Source of the DNA: an uncultured Bacteroidales bacterium
GTDB lineage: Bacteria > Bacteroidota > Bacteroidia > Bacteroidales > Paludibacteraceae
Length of the DNA stretch: 38,027 nucleotides
NCBI GenBank assembly: GCA_934716995.1
Contig: CAKUYO010000021.1
Span: forward strand, 1 to 38,027
Direction of reading: 5' to 3'
Shown: piece after piece, positions 7,094-13,803 of the stretch
Numbering within the stretch: position 1 is the first letter of the stretch
How the letters are laid out: every line of letters begins with the position of its first letter
Program-made: the position numbers and the translations under genes
The notes under the pieces: generated by a model
What the model saw: the letters and a program-made list of their open reading frames with translations, nothing else
What the model was told of the DNA's origin: nothing
Databases searched by the model: none

Positions 7094-7477
7094 ATGACTA
7101 TAGAACAAATATCGTATGAAATACGCGGAGCGGCAATGATGGTTTATAATGCATTAGGACCGGGACTATTGGAATCCGTGTATCATAAAGCCTTGTATTT
7201 TGAACTTACTTCACGCGGATTAAAAGTAGAATCAGAAATGCCGGTACCTATTGTGTATAAAGGACAAATTTTAGATAATTCCTTAAAGTTGGATTTATTG
7301 GTGGAAGATTGTATTATTGTAGAACTTAAATCCATTGAAGAATTATTACCTATACATTACAAACAACTCAAAACATATTTGCGTCTATTGCACAAAGAGC
7401 AGGGATGGTTGATAAACTTTGGAGCCTATGATTTCAAAACAGGTATTCGTTCTGTTCGTCTCGCAAAGCGAGAATAA
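7094..7477 (+). CDS. GxxExxY protein (PD-(D/E)XK_3 family)
   Basis: 127 residues. The name-giving motif is GPGLLESVYHKAL, and the strand pattern LKLDLLVEDCIIVELKSIEEL carries the D...ExK arrangement of a PD-(D/E)XK nuclease-like fold; a conserved Q follows in HYKQLKTYL, and the chain ends near GWLINFGAYDFKTGI. Such proteins are common in Bacteroidetes; their substrate is unknown, and nuclease activity is inferred from the fold. A GTG 12 nt upstream (7082) is possible; the ATG matches the family start. The gene is AT-rich compared with its neighbours and is framed by inverted hairpin repeats, one of which encodes its last residues (SVRLAKRE), which suggests acquisition. Confidence 0.9.
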   Translation: MTIEQISYEIRGAAMMVYNALGPGLLESVYHKALYFELTSRGLKVESEMPVPIVYKGQILDNSLKLDLLVEDCIIVELKSIEELLPIHYKQLKTYLRLLHKEQGWLINFGAYDFKTGIRSVRLAKRE

Positions 7478-7548
7478 GATTTATAGCAATTAAGTTCATA
7501 GAACCTGTTGTAAAATTTATTTAGATTTCTTGCCCATCGGGCAAAGGA
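7459..7548. repeat. Right arm of the GxxExxY cassette
   Basis: Inner perfect hairpin TCTCGCAAAGCGAGA (7459-7473), then GAATAAGATTTAT.GCAAT, a spacer, ATTTATTTAGATTTCTTGCC and the outer hairpin TTGCCCATCGGGCAA (7530-7544). Relative to the left arm both strands of each stem have changed together, which supports a conserved structure. Confidence 0.8.
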
Positions 7549-7564
7549 TTATAACTCAAAAAAT

Positions 7565-9187
7565 ATGCATAATCGTTATTTTTATATTGCATCATTGGCA
7601 TTGGTAATCACAATGCCGCTGATGGCACAAAGGCAAAAGGCAAGTCGGATTGACCGGTCGCTGACTATCTACAACGATGTGATGCGGCAGTTGGATATCA
7701 ACTATGTGGATACGCTCAATTATGACGATCTGACGGAGACTGCCATCAATGCCATGCTCCGCAAGATTGATCCCTATACGGTCTATTATCCCAAGAAAAA
7801 AGATGACGACCTGCGAATGATGACCACGGGCAAATACGGCGGTATCGGGTCGATTATTCAGCAGCGCGAGACCAAGAATAAACGCGGTGAGAAAGAGCGG
7901 CAGATCATCATTGCCAACCCCTACGAAGGCAAACCTGCACAGCGCAACGGCGTACAGGCGGGCGACCGGATACTCTCGGTGGACGGCATTTCCACCAAAG
8001 GGCAGACGGTTTCGGAAGTGAGCAATAACCTGCGCGGTGTTCCCGGTTCGACGGTAACGCTTCAGTTGGAGCGCGAAGGCGTGGAGAAACCGTTTACGGT
8101 CAGTTTCGCCCGTGAAGACATTCATATAGACCCTATCACCTACTACTGCACCATCACGGCGGATACGCTTCCCGAGGCGGTTGGTTATATCGGCTTCTCG
8201 GAGTTTACGACCAACTCTGCACGCGAGTTTGCTATGGCATTGGACGATCTCTACTACAACCAAAATGCCCGTGCGCTCATTATTGACCTTCGCGGCAACG
8301 GAGGCGGCATTGTGGACGAGGCGATCAGTATAGTCAATCTGTTTGTGGACAAGGGGACGGAAATCGTTTCTACCAAGGGCAAGACGCAGAACTCGTGCCG
8401 CACCTACTACACCACGTCTTCGGCACGTTTCCCCGACCTTCCCTTGACGATATTGGTTGATAAAAACTCGGCTTCGGCAAGCGAGATATTGAGCGGCAGT
8501 CTGCAAGACCTGCACCGTGCTACATTGGTCGGGCAGCGCACTTTCGGCAAAGGGTTGGTTCAGAATGTGCGCCCTATTGCCTACGACGGGCATTTGAAGG
8601 TAACAACATCCAAATATTATCTGCCTTCTGGAAGGTGTATTCAGGCGATTGACTATGCCGAGCGTCAGCGCGGAAAAGAACTGTGCCGTGATACGGCGGG
8701 CGGTATCCTGCCCGATATAGTGCTGTCCGACTCCGCCAAAGTGGACGTATGCTATTCGTTGTATATAAAAAATATGTTCTTCGACTATGCGACACAATAT
8801 CATCGTTTGCACGATACGATTGCCGCACCCGAAGTGTTCGCGCTGACCGACCGGGACATCGAAGATTTCTGCCGCTTCCTGGACGAACAAGAGTTTACCT
8901 ACGAGACTGAGACGGGCAAGTATTTCCGCGACGTACTCGAAATGGCACGGCATGAAGATATTGATTCTGCCACATTGGCATCCTTGGAGGCATTGCTGCC
9001 GCAGTTGCAGCCTTCTTTCCGCGAGGCGATTTACCGCAATTTGGAAGAGGTGAAAAGCCTTCTCGGCAGCGAGATTGTACTGCGATACTACTACCAGCGC
9101 GGGCAAGCCGCCTACCAACTGCGGTTCGACGACGAGTTGAAACGTGCAGTAAGCGAATGCAAACATTTGATGGCTGAAAGGCAGTAA
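7565..9187 (+). CDS. C-terminal processing peptidase, S41 family
   Basis: 540 residues, exported. An N-terminal signal sequence (RYFYIASLALVITMPLMAQ) is followed by a short helical region, a PDZ domain (about 87-185, GIGSIIQQ and QAGDRILSVDG), and the S41 domain with DLRGNGGG (241-248) and the catalytic dyad Ser304 (NSASASEI) and Lys329 (RTFGKG), 25 residues apart as in Prc/CtpA. It should cleave periplasmic or secreted proteins from their C-termini. The C-terminal 150 residues (after the GGILPDIVLSD strand) form a helical extension usual in Bacteroidetes homologues. It lies after the GxxExxY cassette with a strong terminator behind, so it stands alone. Similar paralogues are usually multiple in this phylum, so I give no symbol. 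Confidence 0.93.
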   Translation: MHNRYFYIASLALVITMPLMAQRQKASRIDRSLTIYNDVMRQLDINYVDTLNYDDLTETAINAMLRKIDPYTVYYPKKKDDDLRMMTTGKYGGIGSIIQQRETKNKRGEKERQIIIANPYEGKPAQRNGVQAGDRILSVDGISTKGQTVSEVSNNLRGVPGSTVTLQLEREGVEKPFTVSFAREDIHIDPITYYCTITADTLPEAVGYIGFSEFTTNSAREFAMALDDLYYNQNARALIIDLRGNGGGIVDEAISIVNLFVDKGTEIVSTKGKTQNSCRTYYTTSSARFPDLPLTILVDKNSASASEILSGSLQDLHRATLVGQRTFGKGLVQNVRPIAYDGHLKVTTSKYYLPSGRCIQAIDYAERQRGKELCRDTAGGILPDIVLSDSAKVDVCYSLYIKNMFFDYATQYHRLHDTIAAPEVFALTDRDIEDFCRFLDEQEFTYETETGKYFRDVLEMARHEDIDSATLASLEALLPQLQPSFREAIYRNLEEVKSLLGSEIVLRYYYQRGQAAYQLRFDDELKRAVSECKHLMAERQ

Positions 9188-9216
9188 AAATTCCGGTGAT
9201 AGAATTTGTTTTTTAA

Positions 9217-9262
9217 CACGCATTTTGCAATAAATTACCTATTTGCAAAGTGCGTGATTTTT
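9217..9262 (+). terminator. Intrinsic terminator after the S41 peptidase
   Basis: 14-bp stem with one wobble pair: CACGCATTTTGCAA (9217-9230) with TTGCAAAGTGCGTG (9243-9256), 12-nt loop, then ATTTTTATTGTTTTTT. Confidence 0.85.
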
Positions 9263-9341
9263 ATTGTTTTTTGTATCTTTCCCATTTATAGAGAGTTACA
9301 CGGAAACGTGTTGGAAGGGGGCTTTTTTGTCATAAAATACA

Positions 9342-9373
9342 TTTGTATATATCCGAAAATTGTCGTACCTTTG
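9342..9373 (+). promoter_or_regulatory. Bacteroidetes promoter upstream of nrdD
   Basis: TTTG (9342-9345), 20-nt spacer, TACCTTTG (9366-9373). It is the only good promoter match before nrdD and predicts a leader of about 460 nt. Confidence 0.75.
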
Positions 9374-9380
9374 CAAAGTG

Positions 9381-9838
9381 CTTTCGGATGGAAATACACG
9401 CTAAGTTTTACATCTCATAATTATAACGTGCTGTTAATCAGATATGTATGATATGTATGTGTCTGATCGTGTGAGGGGAACGTATCGTATCCCGTGGGGT
9501 GCCGTTATCATATTTTGAGAAAGGCGTTGAGGGAACGGAGGGGATGATTATCTCAAGGCATAGGTGGCTGTTTTCTCATATGAACATTCATTAAAAATAG
9601 AACATTTTACGTCTGGGAAGGTATCGTTGAAAGTAAGGAGGTGAAGCGTAAGGCGGGTGTGCAAAGCACACTGAGCGCCGAAGCGACACGAAGCCCGGTG
9701 GGCTGAGTAGAACTCCTTATGCATAGGATACGCATAGGATAGAGATACCTTGGCGGAATAGAAAAATAGAACATTTATCCCTTGGTTTGGGAAGTGTTCT
9801 GCGGTTTGTACTGACACAGAAAAAACAAAATACACAAT
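9381..9838 (+). other. Long nrdD 5' leader
   Basis: About 460 nt between the predicted transcript start and the nrdD ATG without a credible gene. The first half has GA-rich tracts and TTGAGA...TCTCAA complementarity around 9515-9556; the second half holds the nested stem element at 9593-9776. I could not match it to a known riboswitch class: cobalamin-, TPP- and glycine-type core motifs were looked for and not found. Confidence 0.5.
9593..9776 (+). other. Structured element flanked by 15-bp direct repeats in the nrdD leader
   Basis: Direct repeats AAAAATAGAACATTT at 9593-9607 and 9762-9776 frame a nested fold: AAGGTATC (9618-9625) with GATACCTT (9744-9751); TAAGGAG (9634-9640) with CTCCTTA (9713-9719); GGCG/CGCC enclosing GTGTGC-AAA-GCACAC (9652-9679); AGCCC-GGT-GGGCT (9692-9704). 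All stems are perfect. Two 11-nt units, GCATAGGATAC and GCATAGGATAG (9721-9742), lie on the 3' side. It may be a structured RNA, an inserted repeat, or both. Confidence 0.65.
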
Positions 9839-11932
9839 ATGGAGACACGTATCATCAAGCGCGATGGGAAATCGGAGATTTTCTCTATCGACAAAATCAA
9901 AAACGCCATCAACAAGGCGTTTATTGCTTCGGGTACTTTTGCAACCGAGGAGACTATGGCGGCAATCATTTCGCGCCTGCGTATTCACGACGGAATCAGT
10001 GTGGAGGAGATACAGAACCAGGTAGAGGTGGCGTTGATGGCAGAGGGGTACTACCAGGTGGCAAAAAACTATATGATCTACCGTTATCGTCATACCAAGG
10101 ATCGCGAGACGATGGACAAGTTGGATTTCCTGATGAACTACTGCAACGCCAGCAATGCGGCTACAGGCAGCAAGTATGACGCGAATGCCAATGTGGAGAA
10201 GAAGAATATCGCCACCCTTATCGGCGAGTTGCCCAAGTCGAACTATATCCGGCTGAACCGCCGTATGCTGACCGACCGTATCGAGAAGATGTTCGGCAAG
10301 GAGTTGGCAGACAAATATATGGCATTGCTCAAACAGCACTTTATCTATAAGAACGACGAGACCAGCCTTGCCAACTATTGCGCCAGCATCACGATGTATC
10401 CGTGGTTGCTCGAGGGCACGAAAGCCATCGGCGGCAATGCCACGCCTCCGACCAACCTCAAGTCGTTCTGCGGCGGGTTTATCAATATGGTGTTTATGGT
10501 GTCGTCAATGTTGAGCGGTGCTTGCGCCACGCCCGAGTTTCTGATGTATATGAACTATTTTATCGGCAAGGAATACGGACAGGACTACTACCTGCATGCC
10601 GACAAGGTGGTGGACTTGAGCAAACGCCAACGTACGATAGACAAGGTGATTACCGACTGTTTCGAGCAGGTGGTCTATTCGATCAACCAGCCTACGGGCG
10701 CACGTAATTTCCAGTCGGTGTTCTGGAATATCAGTTACTACGATCGCTACTATTTCGAGAGTATCTTCGGTAATTTCCGTTTCCCCGATGGCGAGAAACC
10801 CGATTGGGATTCGCTCAACTGGTTGCAGAAGCGTTTTATGAAGTGGTTCAACGCCGAGCGTCTGCGCAGTGTGCTGACTTTCCCCGTAGAGACAATGGCG
10901 TTGCTCAGCGAGAACGGCGATGTAAAAGACAAAGAGTATGCCGATTTCACGGCAGAGATGTATGCCGAAGGACACTCGTTCTTCACTTACCTGAGCGACA
11001 ATGCCGACTCGCTGGCATCGTGCTGCCGCCTGCGCAACGAGATAACCGACAACGGTTTCAGTTACACCCTCGGTGCGGGCGGTGTGAGCACGGGGTCGAA
11101 GAGCGTGCTGACTATCAACCTCAACCGCACCGTGCAGTATGCCGTGCGCCAGGGTATGTCGTATCTTACTTATATTGAGGAGGTGGTCGATTTGATGCAC
11201 AAGGTGCAACTCGCTTACAACGAGAACCTGAAACGCCTGCAGGAGCAGGGGATGCTGCCGTTGTTCGATTCGGGCTTTATCAATATCAACCGCCAGTACC
11301 TGACGATCGGTGTGAATGGTCTGGTGGAGGCTGCCGAGTTCCTCGGGATACCTATCAACGACAACGAGCAATATACCAAGTTTGTACAGGATGTATTGGG
11401 TACTATCGAGCGTCTCAACAAGCAGTACCGCACCAAGGAGGTGATGTTCAACTGCGAGATGATTCCTGCGGAGAACGTGGGTGTCAAACACGCCAAGTGG
11501 GACAAGGAAGACGGATATGTAGTGCCGCGCGACTGTTACAACAGTTATTTCTATATTGTAGAAGACCACAGCCTGAATGTACTGGACCGTTTCCGCCTTC
11601 ACGGCCGCAAATATGTGGAGCACCTGACGGGCGGTTCGGCTTTGCACTGCAACCTTGAGGAGCATTTGTCGCAGGCGCAGTACCGCAACCTGTTACGTGT
11701 TGCCGCACAAGAAGGAACCAACTATTTTACGTTCAATATCCCGAACACGGTCTGCAACGACTGCGGGCATATCGACAAGCGTTACCTGCACAAATGCCCC
11801 GTCTGCGGTAGTGAGAATCTGGATTATCTGACCCGTATCATCGGTTATCTGAAACGTATCAGCAACTTCTCCGAGGCTCGCCAGCAGGAGGCTTCACGCC
11901 GCTACTATGCCCACGTGGAGAATAATGCGTAA
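9839..11932 (+). CDS. nrdD: Anaerobic (class III) ribonucleoside-triphosphate reductase
   Basis: 697 residues. It reduces ribonucleotides to deoxyribonucleotides without oxygen, using a glycyl radical. An ATP-cone (about 1-95, IIKRDGKSEIFSIDKIKNAI) provides allosteric control, the catalytic barrel follows, and the C-terminus has a zinc site of four cysteines (CNDC at 639/642 and CPVC at 653/656) and the radical loop RIIGYLKR with Gly669. Length and motifs match the Bacteroides-type enzyme. Its activase gene nrdG is 1.4 kb downstream, separated by two ThrE exporter genes. The stop TAA (11930-11932) lies inside a 7-nt tandem repeat. The long structured leader suggests post-transcriptional control, but no known NrdR box was identified. 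Confidence 0.97.
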   Translation: METRIIKRDGKSEIFSIDKIKNAINKAFIASGTFATEETMAAIISRLRIHDGISVEEIQNQVEVALMAEGYYQVAKNYMIYRYRHTKDRETMDKLDFLMNYCNASNAATGSKYDANANVEKKNIATLIGELPKSNYIRLNRRMLTDRIEKMFGKELADKYMALLKQHFIYKNDETSLANYCASITMYPWLLEGTKAIGGNATPPTNLKSFCGGFINMVFMVSSMLSGACATPEFLMYMNYFIGKEYGQDYYLHADKVVDLSKRQRTIDKVITDCFEQVVYSINQPTGARNFQSVFWNISYYDRYYFESIFGNFRFPDGEKPDWDSLNWLQKRFMKWFNAERLRSVLTFPVETMALLSENGDVKDKEYADFTAEMYAEGHSFFTYLSDNADSLASCCRLRNEITDNGFSYTLGAGGVSTGSKSVLTINLNRTVQYAVRQGMSYLTYIEEVVDLMHKVQLAYNENLKRLQEQGMLPLFDSGFININRQYLTIGVNGLVEAAEFLGIPINDNEQYTKFVQDVLGTIERLNKQYRTKEVMFNCEMIPAENVGVKHAKWDKEDGYVVPRDCYNSYFYIVEDHSLNVLDRFRLHGRKYVEHLTGGSALHCNLEEHLSQAQYRNLLRVAAQEGTNYFTFNIPNTVCNDCGHIDKRYLHKCPVCGSENLDYLTRIIGYLKRISNFSEARQQEASRRYYAHVENNA

Positions 11933-11964
11933 TGCACAATGCGTAATGCGTATGCACAATGCAA
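11924..11964. repeat. 7-nt tandem repeat (AATGCRY)x6 at the nrdD/thrE junction
   Basis: AATGCGT, AATGCAC, AATGCGT, AATGCGT, a 6-nt ATGCAC, AATGCAA. The second unit, AATGCAC, matches the type found inside recQ and aroQ. It contains the nrdD stop codon and ends 7 nt before the ATG at 11971. Confidence 0.85.
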
Positions 11965-11970
11965 CTAAAT

Positions 11971-12750
11971 ATGGAGCAAGAAGACGCAAGTAAAGTACAC
12001 TCTGACCTCAAGCAGTACACCAATTTTCTTTCGGAATATGCGGTGTGTCTGCTTGCCGCAGGAGTACATACCACACGTATAGTCCGCAATACTACCCGTA
12101 TTGCGGATTCGTTTGATGTAAAAGCGGAGATGACGGTGCTGCACAAAACGCTTACGCTTACACTTTCGTCGCGGGACGGGCAACATGTGTACAGCAAAGT
12201 TACCACTATACGGCATCGTCCTGTCAGTTTCCGGCTGAATACTGATTTGAGCCGTCTCAGTTGGGAGGCGTATGATGAGCATCTCAGTCTGGAGGAATTG
12301 TGGCACCGGTATGAGGCTATTGTGGCTACCCGCAAAATCAACGACTGGGTAGTTCTTGTATTGGTCGGTTTTGCCAATGCGGCATTCTGCGGCTTGTTCG
12401 AGGGCGATGTGTGGGCATGTGCTATGGTGGCGGTGGCTACATGGATCGGATATGCCGTGAAGATACTGATGTTGCGCAAGCACTTGAATACATTGGGCGT
12501 CTGGTTCGTATGCGCTTTCCTCTCTTCAATGATTGCCTCATTGTGCGGCTATTGGCATTTGGGGCATACTCCTGATATTGCTATTGCTACCAGTGCACTC
12601 TATCTGGTACCCGGTGTGCCGCTTATCAATAGCGTGATAGATGTGGTTGAAGGGCACGTGTTGGCGGGGTTTGCACGCTTGGTGGATGCCGTATTGCTGA
12701 TAGGTTGTTTGGCAATAGGTCTGTTGAGTACAACATTAATAATTGGATAG
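11971..12750 (+). CDS. Threonine/serine exporter ThrE family, large subunit (DUF1212)
   Basis: About 259 residues. A cytoplasmic N-terminal domain (FLSEYAVCLLAAGVHTTRIVRNTTRIADSF, shown here for its AAGVHTTRIVRN core) is followed by about five membrane segments, with the family-typical ALYLVPGVPLINSVIDVVEGH. In split ThrE systems this subunit pairs with a smaller membrane protein, which is exactly the next gene. Together they would export threonine/serine or other small metabolites using the proton gradient; the substrate here is not proven. An upstream ATG (11959) exists but lies in the 7-nt repeat, so the ATG at 11971 is preferred. The following gene starts 2 nt after the stop. Confidence 0.88.
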   Translation: MEQEDASKVHSDLKQYTNFLSEYAVCLLAAGVHTTRIVRNTTRIADSFDVKAEMTVLHKTLTLTLSSRDGQHVYSKVTTIRHRPVSFRLNTDLSRLSWEAYDEHLSLEELWHRYEAIVATRKINDWVVLVLVGFANAAFCGLFEGDVWACAMVAVATWIGYAVKILMLRKHLNTLGVWFVCAFLSSMIASLCGYWHLGHTPDIAIATSALYLVPGVPLINSVIDVVEGHVLAGFARLVDAVLLIGCLAIGLLSTTLIIG

Positions 12751-12752
12751 TG

Positions 12753-13250
12753 ATGGGTGAGATGATGCTTTCTTTGTTGCGGGACGGGTTGCTCGCTGCG
12801 GTTGCCGCTATCGGTTTCTCGGTCATTTCCGATCCGCCGGTACGTACCATTCCGTTTTGTGCGCTGCTTGCCGCTATCGGGCATGCTACCCGTTATTTGT
12901 TGATTCATACCGTCAATTTTGATATTATGACGGCTTCTTTCTTCGGGGCATTGGTCATCGGTACGATATGTGTCGGTTTTTCCTATTGGCTGCATTGCCC
13001 GACCACAACGCTGTATATTCCCGCTCTGTTGCCGATGATACCGGGTATGTATGCCTACCGCACCATTTTTGCCATTACGCAGTTTATGGGTTGCACGGGT
13101 GATTCCGCCAATGCGATGCACTATATGCTGGAGGTGTTTACCAATGGTATGGTTACGGCTGCGGTAGTATTCGCTCTTGCTGTGGGAGCCTCTTTGCCGA
13201 CACTCCTTCTGCGCAAGTGGTGTTTCCAAATGACCCGACACCGCAAATAA
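12753..13250 (+). CDS. Threonine/serine exporter ThrE family, small subunit (ThrE_2/DUF3815)
   Basis: About 165 residues, nearly all membrane: LLRDGLLAAVAAIGFSVIS, then three or four more helices, with the conserved LYIPALLPMIPGMYAYRTIF mirroring the PGVP motif of the partner subunit. It is the C-terminal half of one-piece ThrE proteins. ATG 12753 follows the partner's stop by 2 nt; GTG 12750 and ATG 12762 are alternatives. Translational coupling with the large subunit is likely. The pair sits between nrdD and nrdG, an arrangement I do not recognise as usual. Confidence 0.88.
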   Translation: MGEMMLSLLRDGLLAAVAAIGFSVISDPPVRTIPFCALLAAIGHATRYLLIHTVNFDIMTASFFGALVIGTICVGFSYWLHCPTTTLYIPALLPMIPGMYAYRTIFAITQFMGCTGDSANAMHYMLEVFTNGMVTAAVVFALAVGASLPTLLLRKWCFQMTRHRK

Positions 13251-13314
13251 GTAATTTTTAGTGGTCTTTAATGGAAAAAATGAACGGTCAATTAACGGGA
13301 ATTAACGGAGAATT

Positions 13315-13770
13315 ATGTTGAAGTTTGCAGACTACGATATTGTTTTTCAGGAGGTGCCGGACGAGACGACGCTGGCACTCAATTTGTCGAATTGTCCCCA
13401 TCGCTGTGAGGGTTGCCATAGTCCGCAACTGCGGGAAGATATCGGCACACCGCTGGCACCAGAGTCCTTGGATTGTCTATTGGCACGCTATCCGTATGTA
13501 ACGTGTGTGGGACTGATGGGCGGAGATGGCGACCGAAGTACGTTGTTGGATATGGCGCATTATATCCGCTCTATAGGCAAGAAAGTGGCATGGTACACCG
13601 GTGCGGCGGATCTGCCTGAGGATTTTCCCATATCGGCATTTGATTTTATAAAGGTAGGTCCGTACGTCGCTGCGTTAGGCGGACTGAAGTCTGAGACTAC
13701 CAATCAGCATTTCTATCGTATAGATAATGGAAAAATGATTGATGAAACCTATCGCTTTCAGCGTAAGTAA
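13315..13770 (+). CDS. nrdG: Anaerobic ribonucleotide reductase activating protein (radical SAM)
   Basis: 151 residues. It uses S-adenosylmethionine and a 4Fe-4S cluster to generate the glycyl radical on NrdD Gly669. The cluster motif is CPHRCEGC (Cys27, Cys31, Cys34; CX3CX2C), and LMGGDGD corresponds to the SAM-binding GGE-type motif. The protein is short, as NrdG is. A 10-nt repeated leader (AATTAACGGG, AATTAACGGA) precedes the ATG. It is the last gene of the nrdD-thrE-thrE-nrdG run and is followed by a bidirectional terminator shared with recQ. Confidence 0.95.
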   Translation: MLKFADYDIVFQEVPDETTLALNLSNCPHRCEGCHSPQLREDIGTPLAPESLDCLLARYPYVTCVGLMGGDGDRSTLLDMAHYIRSIGKKVAWYTGAADLPEDFPISAFDFIKVGPYVAALGGLKSETTNQHFYRIDNGKMIDETYRFQRK

Positions 13771-13773
13771 AAT

Positions 13774-13803
13774 AAAAAAGCAGGTGAGCAGCCTGCTTTT
13801 TTT
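13774..13803. terminator. Bidirectional terminator between nrdG and recQ
   Basis: AAAAAAGCAGG (about 13774-13784), 7-nt loop, CCTGCTTTTTT; the A and T tracts serve both strands. The last base of recQ overlaps it. Confidence 0.88.

Larger units (their letters stand above)
6962..7548. mobile_element. Possible non-autonomous cassette: GxxExxY gene framed by inverted hairpin repeats
   Basis: About 590 nt between coaD and the protease gene, consisting of one small gene and two inverted copies of a repeat of about 80-90 nt (6962-7053 and 7459-7548). The right arm overlaps the last codons of the gene. No transposase is present, and I could not recognise a target duplication outside the arms. That it moved as a unit is inference. 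Confidence 0.5.

Noticed and set aside
9206..9451. Small open frame of 81 codons after the protease gene
   Set aside because: It runs through a terminator hairpin and the nrdD promoter, and its translation has no coherent domain.
9381..9838. Cobalamin or other known riboswitch before nrdD
   Set aside because: GGGAA and GA-rich stretches first suggested a B12 element, but the B12 box (GCCACTG) and the conserved core order are absent; TPP and glycine cores are absent as well.
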